From positions 160,001-224,000 of the forward strand of contig WBZZ01001164.1 of the NCBI GenBank assembly GCA_019918135.1: a stretch of 64,000 nucleotides of DNA, read 5' to 3'. The notes under the pieces were generated by a model, which saw nothing but the letters and a program-made list of their open reading frames with translations, had not been told where the DNA came from and did not search any database. The DNA is from Paulinella micropora (lineage: Eukaryota; Cercozoa; Imbricatea; Euglyphida; Paulinellidae). Below, one piece after another: positions 19,437 to 28,077 of this stretch. Positions within the stretch are counted from its first letter, which is position 1; each line of letters starts with the position of its first letter. Both the position numbers and the translations under genes were made by a program.

Positions 19437-21228
19437 ATGTACGTCAAGAAGGCGGCCGGTGGTAGCTGGACGGGCCGGCCCAACGGGCGGTTCTTCGACA
19501 ACCGGCCCTTGCCATTCAAACAAAAGAGCCAGAACAGCAGCGGCCTGTTCGGGAATTTGGCCAAGGCCCAGGCGCTCATGAAACAGGCCTACCACCCACA
19601 TGGACCGCCGGAGGCGTTCGAGCTTGAACTGTTCGAGGAGCCGGCGGCGGCTGCAGCAGGAGAGCCGGAACTGGCCGCGCCAGCGGCAGCTGCAGAGAAG
19701 AAGAAGGAGGCGGCTGCAGAGCACAAGAAGCCAGCGCCGGCGGCTGCGGAACAGAAGAAGGAAGAGAAGGCGCAAGAGGGGCAAGGCGGCCAGCCAGGGA
19801 TGGACGACGACGAAGAAGAGGAAGAAGAAGAAGAAGATGCAGGAGAGAATGGTGGCGGCGAAGTCGAGGACGGCGTCGAGGGCAAGGGCGAGGAAGTCAA
19901 GGCTGCAGAGCAACAAGAACTGCCACCAGCGGCAGACCAAGAAGAACTAGCGCCAGCGGGCGACGGCCTTGAGGGCGTGGACCAGAAGTTACCACCGGAC
20001 GTCAAGGAAGGCCTAAAAAAGCTGCAGGACAGAAGGGCGGCCTTCGAACGCAAGAAACAAGAAGACGCCGCGCGCGAGGAGCTTAAGCGGCAAGAAGCAC
20101 TACAGGAGTTCGAGGAGCACAAGAGAAAGATCGAAGCGGCACAACGACAGCAGGTGATAGACGCCCAACTCGCACAGATGCGCACAGGCCGAGAGAGTCA
20201 AGAAACAAAAAGAGGTCGAGGCTGCCAACAGGGCGAGGCTGCAGGAAGAGAAGAACGCGGCGGAGCTGGTCGCGCTGGCCAAGGAGCAAGAGCGCATAGC
20301 CCAGCTACAGCTGGCGGCCAAGACCCAGGCCGGACAGGCCAAACTCAAGCAGATTCGAGTCGAGCAGGCAAAGGAAGTGAAGGCTAATCTGTTGGAAGCA
20401 AACGTCCAGTCTGCACAGGAAATCGAAAAAGCCAAGGCAGACACCGAAAAGAAACTCAACGAACAGAAAGTGGCGCAGCGGACGCAGGCCCAGATCGAAG
20501 AAGCCGAACGGTAGGCAAAGCTCAAGTCAGCACAAATGGAAAACGCAGCTGCGATGGAAAAGATGCAAAAAGACGCCAAGGCCGCGCTGCAGATCGCGGC
20601 GGGCCAGAAGAAGGCGCAGGACAAGGTCTTGCACATCCAGGGCGAAGCCCAGCGGCTCATGCTGCAATACAACGACAACGGGCAGGCGCCCGCCCAAAGA
20701 ATCGAGGCCTCCCGCGAGCTTGGGCGACTCTTGCTACAGGCATCGCCGCCGGCTGCAGCGGGTGCGGCTCCAGTCGAGGTTATCCAGTTGGACAAGCTGC
20801 GGGCCCTGATCCAGGAGAACCCGGAGGCCTCTTTCCAAGGGATACTAATAGCCCGAATGTACACTGCCTCGATCAAGCAGTGGGCCCACGACAACAAGAT
20901 CACAATCGAGAAGGCGATCAGTGACGCAAAAGCCCAGCTTTCGCGGGTCCTGGGCAAGCGAGGACTGTCGGACCAAGACCGCAAGGGCGTGCAGACTCTG
21001 CGTGACCACCTGCGGATGTACGCAGGGAAAAGGTTCAAGGACCCCGGTAACTGGGACGAGCACGAGCTCGCTGACCTGGACGACGAAGACGACGGGGCGG
21101 TAGAGGAAGTCGCCGCCGACTACATGGAGGACGAAGAGGAGGGCAGCGGCGACGACAACGACACTGACGACGACGTGGACTTTCTCCTGGGAGAGATGAA
21201 CGAAAAAAGAAAAAATGAACGCTGCTAA
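19437..21228 (+). pseudogene. long acidic/coiled-coil protein, broken
   Basis: ATG 19,437 starts MYVKKAAGGSWTGRPNGRFF. An Ala/Glu/Lys-rich part and a run of acidic residues (DDDEEEEEEEEDAGE) precede a long coiled-coil (KLQDRRAAFERKKQEDAARE onward). A shift near 20,180 and TAG at 20,512-20,514 interrupt it, but the coiled-coil continues in the other frame and into 20,536-21,228, where a globular segment (MYTASIKQWAHDNKITIEKA) and a strongly acidic tail end the protein. Total would be about 597 codons. Probably a scaffold or core protein; no family recognised. The leader shows the TTTTTTTTCC plus CAGACTA pattern seen before other block 2 genes. Confidence 0.6.
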
Positions 21229-21829
21229 CAAGGAGGAACACGAGCGCAAAAAGAAACAATTTGAAGACGCAGAGAAGGCATCCAAAGCCCTGTTTATCGA
21301 GTACCACGCCGAACAGGACCCGGTCAAGAAGGAACTGAAGGCCCTTGAATGGCGCAAGTCGGTGGAAGACGAGCAGCAGCTGGTGCCCTACGGCGAAAAG
21401 CAGCTGGCGGCCGTCAGCGTGCCCGAGCTGCAGCTCATGGTCGACAAAGCCGGCAACAAGAACACTTCGCAGGAGCTGGTGCAGATGTTCCTCGTGCCCT
21501 ACAAGCAAAAGAAGGAGCCGGTGCCAGAGAGCGAACTCAAGACCATCAGCAGCGGTCTCGTGCTGACCGAACAAGCCAAAGCTTTCATCCACACGCTGAA
21601 GCAAGAAAACAACAAGCTGGTTACGCAGCTGACTAACCAGGCGAGGCGAGCAAAAAACCTGAAATTCGTAGAAGAGAGGAAAGGAACGGGCGCCAAGAAC
21701 AACGCGCAATTGCAGAAAAAACGAGAACGGCAGCGAAGGGCGGGCGTGAAAAGTAAGAAGCACGCTCACAGCAGCGCGCTCGTGCCCTCCGCCGGCCAAG
21801 AAGTCGCTCCGTACGGAGCAGTGCCCTGA
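21215..21829 (+). CDS. 204-residue charged helical protein, unknown
   Basis: Its ATG at 21,215 overlaps the end of the preceding gene by 14 bases. The intact frame starts MNAANKEEHERKKKQFEDAE and contains a middle part (QLVPYGEKQLAAVSVPELQL) followed by coiled-coil and a basic tail (KKRERQRRAGVKSKKHAHSS). The overlap suggests coupled expression or a shared transcript with the coiled-coil gene. Composition suggests a structural or nucleic-acid-binding role. No family recognised. Confidence 0.6.
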   Translation: MNAANKEEHERKKKQFEDAEKASKALFIEYHAEQDPVKKELKALEWRKSVEDEQQLVPYGEKQLAAVSVPELQLMVDKAGNKNTSQELVQMFLVPYKQKKEPVPESELKTISSGLVLTEQAKAFIHTLKQENNKLVTQLTNQARRAKNLKFVEERKGTGAKNNAQLQKKRERQRRAGVKSKKHAHSSALVPSAGQEVAPYGAVP

Positions 21830-21868
21830 AAAAAAATTAATTAGTAGACAGTCAATAATAACGACAGT

Positions 21869-22204
21869 ATGCAACACCTGGCTTTTTTTGACCCGACCTT
21901 GGCCCTGGCCCTGGGCAAAATCAACGAAAAACAAGCGCGCGTCGCGGGGCAGAAACGCCGACGACAAGAGGACGCCGAAAGAGGGGCCATCGAGGTCCTG
22001 CAGACTACCGTGGCCGAAGCGCCCATCGAGAAAGTGTTCAAGCAACCCAAGCAACCGGCGATTGCCGATGCCACCATCTTGCTAGAAGTGACCAGAACAA
22101 GCCGCCCGCTGCGAGCAGCAGCTGATCGGCGGCGGAAAATAATTAAATTTTTTTTCTTGTCGGGCAGATTAACTACTAACAGTCTCAGTCGCCATGAGTG
22201 GTAA
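21869..22204 (+). CDS. small protein, unknown; C-terminus doubtful
   Basis: ATG 21,869 (MQHLAFFDPTLALALGKINE) follows a leader with TTAGTAGACAGTC. The 111-codon frame runs through the T-rich promoter of the next gene and overlaps its ATG by 11 bases, which is unusual here. Another frame has TAA at 22,140-22,142 immediately before the T-tract, so the original stop was probably there and a one-base shift has moved the reading frame late in the gene. No family recognised. Confidence 0.5.
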   Translation: MQHLAFFDPTLALALGKINEKQARVAGQKRRRQEDAERGAIEVLQTTVAEAPIEKVFKQPKQPAIADATILLEVTRTSRPLRAAADRRRKIIKFFFLSGRLTTNSLSRHEW

Positions 22205-22778
22205 CAGAGGCCCCGTTGTCCCACTCGTGAATACTTCGGACGAAAAGTCCTCGGCCGCCCAGACCAACCAGGTCGAGCATGGCGTTGAGACCCGACCGAT
22301 CATTCAAACTGATTCCCTCGCTACAAGTTCAATCATTTACAGAGCCCTGAACTCGGCCGCTGCTGGCGGCGGTGGTCCAGTGATCGATGGCATGAAGCTG
22401 GTGGCCCAGCGCCTGTCACAGAACTCGCTGGCTCCTTGGTACAAGGGAGCGGTCCTGCTCGTGGGCACGCCCTCCGAGATCACCTCTGTCTATGGAAAGG
22501 CGTTCTGTGAGACTAACTGTGCAGAAGCCCCCGAGGCCAAGGTATGGGACGATGGCGCTATGCTACCCTGGCTGACAGAGCTTCGTCGAACTCACGGAAA
22601 TTCGTGGGAAGGCTGCATGAATGTAGCGGGCTTCATCGAACAATACCAAGCGGCCAAGATTCGCGACGAGCAATGGAGCAAGATCCCGTCAGTGTCTTGG
22701 GTCGACCGTGAAAACGGCTCCGTGCGCGGTTGGTCAGACATCAACAAGCAAGGGGGTGTGAAGAATAATATCGTCTAA
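22194..22778 (+). CDS. 194-residue protein, unknown
   Basis: An intact frame starting MSGNRGPVVPLVNTSDEKSS. The body is of mixed composition with several Trp and Cys (KAFCETNCAEAPEAKVW, ELRRTHGNSWEGCMN) and ends with NKQGGVKNNIV. It looks globular and soluble, without membrane segments or coiled-coil. The leader has a T8 tract and AACAGTCTCAG about 20 bases before the ATG. Located in the middle of the plus-strand virion-type cluster. No family recognised. Confidence 0.65.
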   Translation: MSGNRGPVVPLVNTSDEKSSAAQTNQVEHGVETRPIIQTDSLATSSIIYRALNSAAAGGGGPVIDGMKLVAQRLSQNSLAPWYKGAVLLVGTPSEITSVYGKAFCETNCAEAPEAKVWDDGAMLPWLTELRRTHGNSWEGCMNVAGFIEQYQAAKIRDEQWSKIPSVSWVDRENGSVRGWSDINKQGGVKNNIV

Positions 22779-22815
22779 ATTTTTTTCCTCCTAGTCTATC
22801 TACAACGAAAGCACG

Positions 22816-23484
22816 ATGACCGACCCTTTCGCCAACCTAGAGCCCCCTGTCGAACAGCAGCCGTCTGTTGTTGCCGCTCCCGTCGTTCCCCCACCCGCCA
22901 AACGGCGCAGTACGGCCAATCCTTCACAGGCGAGCCTCGCGAGACGTTTAGGAGGAGCCACAACATCATCAGCGGCAACCGAAGACCCTGTGCTACGGGA
23001 TGACCCGAACTACAAGCTTCTCGTGGCCTATGGGCGTAGCGCCTTGATCGGGCCCAAGCTCAAGAAGGCGCACATCAACTGTGATCCGAAAGCCCTGCGC
23101 AAGCTGCCGAGGCAGAAACTGCCGCTGTTGTTGGACGAAGTCGAGGAAGTGCTGGAGGGAGAACTGAGCGGCGAACTGGCGGATGCAGTGCTCAAGCAAG
23201 GGCTCGTCTGTCTCGAAAATCTGGTAGCGAACCGGTCGCGTTACCAGATCGCGGGCACAACAGATGCCTGCTTTGCCAACGACCGGTGGTGCTTCTTGCT
23301 GGAGCGGGCCAAGCTACGAGCTGGCATCGGCCTGCAGCGCCTGGACCCTATGACCGAGCTAGCTTTGCTGACTGCGCAGACGGCCGCCATCACGCACGCC
23401 AAGAATACCATGCTCTGTCCGGCAGGCGCAAAGGTCAACCTGGACGCGCCCGCGCCAGAAGAGGAAAAGAAGAAGAGCAGTTGA
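22816..23484 (+). CDS. 222-residue protein with Pro-rich N-terminus, unknown
   Basis: An intact frame starting MTDPFANLEPPVEQQPS. Residues 1-60 are Pro/Ala-rich and disordered; the rest is helical (LLLDEVEEVLEGELSGELAD, LLTAQTAAITHAKNTML) with a basic end. The leader contains T7 then CCTAGTCTATC, the clearest copy of the block 2 promoter-like pattern, 17-26 bases before the ATG. A minor capsid or cement role is possible from position only. Confidence 0.65.
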   Translation: MTDPFANLEPPVEQQPSVVAAPVVPPPAKRRSTANPSQASLARRLGGATTSSAATEDPVLRDDPNYKLLVAYGRSALIGPKLKKAHINCDPKALRKLPRQKLPLLLDEVEEVLEGELSGELADAVLKQGLVCLENLVANRSRYQIAGTTDACFANDRWCFLLERAKLRAGIGLQRLDPMTELALLTAQTAAITHAKNTMLCPAGAKVNLDAPAPEEEKKKSS

Positions 23485-23540
23485 ATAATTAAAAAAATTT
23501 GATTTTGTTGTACGCCAATTAAACATCTCTCCAGAAAGGA

Positions 23541-24005
23541 ATGTCGGAAGTCGCGAGCGATCTGTTCTCCCTCGAGAACTTTGCCCGGTCCGGTGCTGCG
23601 GCTGCTTTCGCCTACGCGGCCGCGCCGGTCGTGTTCCAAGGGCCTGCAGTTTTTAGCTTTTCGGCTGTCCCGGGCCTCAGCGGATTGCAGGTCAGCAAGA
23701 GCACCGGCCTGGCTGTCGTGGCCTTCTTGACTGCCACTGCTATCGACCTCATTCAAAGCAGAGTCCTCAACCGCACCAAGGAAGGGCGGCTGGCCTCTTA
23801 TCCTAGCTTGGCCGTGCACGTGGCGGGTGGAGGCCTGCTGTTTGCCATGCTGCCCAGGCTCATGGGCCGCGGTCAGATTGGGATGGTAGGCGACAGCGAC
23901 GCGGTCAAGCAGCTATTCTTGGTCGGCGCACTTTTGGAAGTTTTTAGTCAGTACTTCTACGAAGGCTACCTGAACCCCGCGGGCCAAGGACACTACCGCT
24001 TCTAA
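23541..24005 (+). CDS. multi-pass membrane protein
   Basis: An intact 154-residue frame, MSEVASDLFSLENFARSG at the start. Hydrophobic segments lie at about residues 18-45 (AAAAFAYAAAPVVFQ), 55-75 (GLAVVAFLTATAIDLI), 90-108 (VHVAGGGLLFAMLPRLM) and 125-140 (LFLVGALLEVFSQYF), followed by YEGYLNPAGQGHYRF. Small multi-pass proteins are common in PLVs and may sit in an inner virion membrane. No named family recognised. Confidence 0.65.
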   Translation: MSEVASDLFSLENFARSGAAAAFAYAAAPVVFQGPAVFSFSAVPGLSGLQVSKSTGLAVVAFLTATAIDLIQSRVLNRTKEGRLASYPSLAVHVAGGGLLFAMLPRLMGRGQIGMVGDSDAVKQLFLVGALLEVFSQYFYEGYLNPAGQGHYRF

Positions 24006-24040
24006 AAAAAGAATCTTGTGTAGCTAGTCTAAAGTGAACA

Positions 24041-24584
24041 ATGCCAGTGGAGGAAGAAGCTCTGCTGGCCTGGGCTTTGATCGTTACCACCGCTATCATC
24101 GTGGTCGGCTGTGTGCGCGCCTGTTGCAAACGGTTCTTGCGTCACCCAACGATCTCGTGTGACCTCGACAAGCCGCTGCCCACACACTACGTGACGCTCG
24201 ATGACCTCCTCCGGCGGCCTTACCAAGCGCCAAGCGCTACAGAAGCTCTTTGCGGACCTGGAGACTGTGCTGGACAACTGGGGGCTGCTGTCCCTCGGCG
24301 AGAGCAAGGACCTGCGGATGCAGTGGAACTTAGGTCTTGAGCAACAAGTTGCGACCGTTGAAAAGTTCTTTTTGCCTGCCTACAAGGACGGCAAGCTCGC
24401 CGCGTACGTCCAGAGCGAAGCTGGCATCTGGTTTGAGCTGGCCGCCAAGACTCGTGCTCCGACTCCCGCCCTGCAACAACTGCAGCAAAGATTTCTGGCC
24501 AAGCAAAGTCTGACCAAGGACGCTCAGTTCCTGGGACAAATTGCGCAAGTCATGGAACACATCTGCCAAGTCATTGTCTTTTAA
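24041..24584 (+). pseudogene. membrane-anchored protein, frameshifted
   Basis: ATG 24,041 opens MPVEEEALLAWALIVTTAII, a signal-anchor helix followed by CVRACCKRF. The first frame becomes low-quality after about 24,205; a second frame from there is helical and coherent (TKRQALQKLFADLETVLDNW through QFLGQIAQVMEHICQVIVF) to 24,584. A single-base shift near 24,205 best explains this. Two overlapping genes is the alternative. The leader has CTAGTCTAAAG. Combined length about 180 codons. Confidence 0.5.
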
Positions 24585-24637
24585 ATAAAAAAACGAAAAA
24601 GTTAATTTTCGCGACTTATCAAGTTTAATTAAGAAAG

Positions 24638-24982
24638 ATGGGAAAGCGCATGCGAGAACGGCATGCCAAGAACACTGCCAAGAAGGCCGCCAAGAAGGAG
24701 GCCAAGCAAGAGGCCAAAACAGTCAAGCAAACGGCCAAGAAGCAGAAAAAGGAAGAGAAAAGAGAAAATACGAAGCAAAACCTGCGCCAGATCGGCCAGA
24801 CTTTTAAGGGCATCGGCAACTTTGTCGGCAAGCAGATCGACAAGGTGACCGACATCCCGAAAGACGCCATGGCTACCACTAGGCAGCTCGGCGACAACGC
24901 TGAGGGCGGCCTCAAGTCCATGGCGTTACCCTTGGCGGTCGGTGCCGCGGCGATCGGGGCCGTGATGATCCTGAAAAAATAA
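24638..24982 (+). CDS. basic protein with C-terminal membrane helix
   Basis: An intact 114-residue frame. The first 50 residues are Lys/Glu-rich helix (MGKRMRERHAKNTAKKAAKK); residues 55-85 contain amphipathic sequence (GQTFKGIGNFVGKQIDKVTD); the C-terminus is a hydrophobic helix (ALPLAVGAAAIGAVMIL) ending in KK. It lies immediately before the MCP. Layout recalls membrane-interacting minor virion proteins with an amphipathic helix, but no homology is claimed. Confidence 0.6.
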   Translation: MGKRMRERHAKNTAKKAAKKEAKQEAKTVKQTAKKQKKEEKRENTKQNLRQIGQTFKGIGNFVGKQIDKVTDIPKDAMATTRQLGDNAEGGLKSMALPLAVGAAAIGAVMILKK

Positions 24983-25024
24983 AAAAAATCTTCTTTGTGC
25001 TTAATATTGTATACTGCAACGAAG

Positions 25025-26907
25025 ATGTCTTCCGCCACCGTCGTCGTGCCCCCTGCTAGCAAGCAGCAGAAAATCGCCACCGGCAAGAGGCGCGTAACGG
25101 CCAGGAGATCTTGATTGATCACGAGCACGCCCGCGCGATCAATGCCCGCCCTTGCTGGACTCAAACCGTGATGGCGCCCGCCGCCGCGACCTCGGCGCTG
25201 AGCAACACCGCTTTTTTCAGCTTTATCCTCGAGAACAACCAGTCTGGCGCGATCCACGATGCGACGCTGCGTTTCAAGATCACGTTCACGACCAGCGGCA
25301 GCCAGCCGACCGACTCGCGTGTTTTGCCTACCACTCAGTGGTTCGAGCGTATCGAGTACATCGACCGCCTGACGGGCACCGAAATTGCGCGGTACCACGG
25401 CGACATGATGCACTTGATACTCAACACGCTGTCGCAAGAGGCTATCGACCAGATCGCAGACATGGTCAACATGTGCCCCAAGACAGGCAAGGTCAGCGGC
25501 CGCCAGTGGGAGAACAACGACGAGCAGTACTTCTACTTACCACTTGTTCACACATGGCTGAACGGCATGGACTTGGACCTGAGCACGCTGCGTGGTGACC
25601 TTGAAATCAGGTTCTACCCACGCGGTTCCATCTTTGTGGCGGCCCAGTCGGCAGTCAACGGCCAGTCAGCGCCCGCCGTTCCTTGTACCGCCAGCCTGAG
25701 CGAGATCCGCTTCATCACGGGCTGCACGCAGCTGCCGAACGGGATGCGCCTGGGCAGGAGCCCGCTGAAGCAGGGCAAGGTCGCCGAGCAAAAATACATC
25801 GACTTTGTGCAGTACACGGCCTACGCCCAGCGCATCAAGCCCTCCGACCGGTTGGCAATTGACTTAGACCAATTCTCGCACCACTCCGGCGGGCTGTTTG
25901 TCTTCATCCGCAAATCAGGCGACCAGACCGCGTACGGAGACGCCACGACCTACTACCCGCAGTACACGTACGACAACACGGGGCGCTTGATGACCTACGA
26001 CATGTTGGGCGACGCGACGACAATCGACCTCAAAGACGTGCACGGCAGATCGCAGATGGGTGAAGGCACCCCGATCGACGAGCGCTTTTTTCGCGAGGAG
26101 ACGATGGGCCAGCTAGTGCGCAGCTCCTACCTGAAGTCCAACGGCGTGTACATGATCCCGTTTTCCAACGACCCCAAGGCCATGTTAGACGGCGTGATGG
26201 TAAACAGACTCTCATCTTTTTTTGAAAGCATAACTAGCTTTATGGGTGTATGCTGTTATGGGTGATGACAGGACGGCTACAAGACCTTTGTCGGCAACCG
26301 CGAGCGCCTGGCCATCAACACCGGCCCCGCGCCGCGCGCCACGACCGTCACGTTCAAGTACGGGGCATGGTACGCCAACACCGCGGTGTTTGCCCTGAAC
26401 GACACCAACCGCCTGACCGTGGACTTCAAGGGCGTGACGGTGGCCGTCATGGACATCGACTCCGACTCCACTTTCGCCAGAGTTACTGACCGTCGCTACA
26501 CTTCGCCCGCCACGGCCGCGATGACGAACCTCAACACCGTGCTTGCCTACAGCAGCTGGCTGCGCTCGTGCGGGGTCAAGATCAAGTTTAGTAACACGCG
26601 AGTTGGCGCGACCAACACGGTCGACTGGGAGGTCAGTGCGGCGATGGAGTACACCGCGTCCATCACGGACCTGAACGACCAGCCCGTGCTCTGGTCCCGT
26701 GGCGACGTCCACCAGCTGAAGCTGAAGTTCCAGCAGGCGCCAGACACGTCCGCGGCTACTTACAACGCCCAAGAAGAGATGGTCGTCAGCGCCACCGTGT
26801 CGGGCAGACGAGGCGTCATTGACGGGCTTTTCGACATTACGATTTACAGCGCCTATTTCAAGTACTTGCACGAGGCAGGAGGAAGCCTGGAGGTGGCCTC
26901 GGTTTAA
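25025..26907 (+). pseudogene. major capsid protein (double jelly-roll type) of block 2, two exons, one frameshift
   Basis: ATG 25,025 starts MSSATVVVPPASKQQKIATG. Near 25,096 one base appears to be missing: the first frame stops at 25,112, while the main frame is open on both sides. The body has IEYIDRLTGTEIARYHGDMM, YFYLPLVHTWLNGMDLDLST and a beta-rich second half (VTVAVMDIDSDSTFARVTD, GLFDITIYSAYFKYLHEA). A 72-bp intron at 26,200-26,271 interrupts it in phase 0. Length, about 600 codons with the N-terminal piece, fits PLV major capsid proteins. The leader and stop are flanked by A-tracts as for other block 2 genes. Apart from the one base the gene is intact. Confidence 0.75.
26200..26271 (+). 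other. spliceosomal intron in the MCP gene
   Basis: 72 bp beginning GTAAACAGAC and ending GGTGATGACAG. A branch-point-like TAACTA lies about 39 bases before the 3' end. It contains an in-frame stop (TGA) and its removal restores phase 0. Confidence 0.85.
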
Positions 26908-26956
26908 AAAAATTCTTAGATTATGTATTCTGATTAAAGAAAGCAAAAGTGGAAAA

Positions 26957-27085
26957 ATGGAACCGCTCGTGGCTGCAATTATCACGGTCGTGATTGTGGG
27001 GGCGATCGGGTGCGCGTGTATCCTGTACTTCCCAGTGAGGTGTCCGGACGAGAGAGTGACGGCACCGGCCGGTCCAGACGTTTGA
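26957..27085 (+). CDS. 42-residue single-pass membrane peptide
   Basis: ATG 26,957 opens MEPLVAAIITVVIVGAIGCA followed by CILYF and a short polar tail ending at 27,085. One transmembrane helix covers most of it. The leader has A7 plus TTCTTAGATTATG as in neighbouring genes, which supports it as real. Small peptides of this type occur between capsid genes in PLVs. Function unknown. Confidence 0.55.
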   Translation: MEPLVAAIITVVIVGAIGCACILYFPVRCPDERVTAPAGPDV

Positions 27086-27156
27086 GGTTTTTAATCAGAG
27101 GAAAAAAAGAATCTTCTTGATGCCCTATTATAACAAAGGACAAGAGCAAACTAAAG

Positions 27157-27510
27157 ATGTCTTCCAACTGCACGACTTGTGGACAAGCTACCGCCGCTGC
27201 TGCTCCCGCCAAGCCCGAGCGCAAACCCAGAGCACCTTCGGCCTATAACGAGGTAACACTGTCACTGACGCGTGCTTTTTTATAAGAACCGCTTTTCCGT
27301 TGTCTGTAGTTCTTCAAGTCAAAGATGCAGGACCCCGGGATTCGCGCACTTGAGCACAAGATGAGGATGAAGGTCATCTCCGAGCAATGGAACCAACAGA
27401 AGGCTGCTGCTCCTGCCGCTCCTGTTTCAAATAAAGATTTACAGGCACCGCAATCGGCAGCGAGCGAGGCACTCCCTGCTGGACGCCCCGCATTGATCCG
27501 ATCCCTCTGA
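27157..27510 (+). CDS. YABBY/HMG-like protein with N-terminal CxxC, two exons
   Basis: Exon 1 (27,157-27,252) encodes MSSNCTTCGQATAAAAPAKP then KPRAPSAYNE. Exon 2 (27,310-27,510) continues FFKSKMQDPGIRALEHKMRM. The sequence across the junction, KPRAPSAYN plus FFKSKM, is the conserved start of the YABBY C-terminal/HMG-like box found in plant YABBY factors and in several large DNA viruses. The CxxC at residues 5-8 could be half of a zinc site. The 57-bp intron is phase 0. The product is 98 residues; its 3' end overlaps the convergent resolvase gene by 137 bp. A DNA-binding or chromatin role is inferred. Confidence 0.65.
27253..27309 (+). other. spliceosomal intron in the YABBY-like gene
   Basis: 57 bp beginning GTAACACTGTC and ending TTGTCTGTAG, with a pyrimidine-rich 3' end and an in-frame TAA. 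Splicing restores the AYN-F/FK motif. Confidence 0.8.
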
Positions 27511-28024
27511 CCAGCGCACAGAAACCCAGGCCGAGCGCATCACTGAGATGATCCGAGTCAGCGAGGCCTGTAGTGTCGCCTTGTACATTAAAAGTCTCAA
27601 TGAGGTTTTGGCACAAAACTCTTGATTGTAACTTGAATTTGCCCTTGATCCGCCCGGACATGACCGGTGTCAGTGAGAAAAAGCAGCTGAACTTGAATGA
27701 GCTCTGATAGTAGAGTAGCTCCTTGGCGCCGAGTGCCAGCATCGTTGCGCCGGCTGCCGCTTGAATCAAGAGGTTGTCAGGGTTTGTGTTCGCTCTCCCA
27801 AACACTTGGTCTTCTACCATGCAGATGTCGGCGTTGTAAATCTCGTCAATTGCATGCAAGCACGCCGAAAGGGACTTGGTCTTGAAGCTGTCAGTGTCGT
27901 CCTGTCTGGCGATGTCCAGTACTTTGGCATACGCGACTGTGATGGCGTTGGTGCTGTTGTTTTTCTCGAGCACTACCACTCCTAGATTTCTTAGCCCGGG
28001 GTCGATTGACACGACTTTTTTCAT
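27374..28024 (-). CDS. RuvC-like Holliday junction resolvase (poxvirus A22 type)
   Basis: The internal ATG at 28,024 (MKKVVSIDPGLRNLGVVVLE) is preferred over the longer frame start at 28,081, because the first acidic catalytic residue (SIDPGLRNLG) is then near the N-terminus as usual. The second acidic site is in DICMVEDQVFG; the paired Asp residues are in DSDHLSDALGLG. This RNase H-fold enzyme resolves branched DNA and concatemers during genome maturation in poxviruses and relatives. The C-terminal 45 codons overlap the convergent YABBY-like gene and may be a tail extension. No break seen. Confidence 0.8.
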   Translation of the reverse strand: MKKVVSIDPGLRNLGVVVLEKNNSTNAITVAYAKVLDIARQDDTDSFKTKSLSACLHAIDEIYNADICMVEDQVFGRANTNPDNLLIQAAAGATMLALGAKELLYYQSSFKFSCFFSLTPVMSGRIKGKFKLQSRVLCQNLIETFNVQGDTTGLADSDHLSDALGLGFCALVRGIGSMRGVQQGVPRSLPIAVPVNLYLKQERQEQQPSVGSIARR

Positions 28025-28077
28025 TTTGCTTCCCTCCCTCCTCTTTGTTTTAATTACAAGACGAACTTTCTTTTTTT

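Noticed and set aside
20100-22054. Long minus-strand frames opposite the coiled-coil genes
   Set aside because: They are shadows caused by GC-rich codon bias; the plus-strand frames have coherent heptads and proper leaders.
24625-26985. Minus-strand frames of 257-270 residues opposite the MCP
   Set aside because: The MCP frame on the plus strand is supported by an intron and conserved motifs; the opposite frames have no recognisable features.
16727-27510. Retrotransposed (processed) origin of the viral genes
   Set aside because: Introns are still present and there are no poly-A tails or target duplications.
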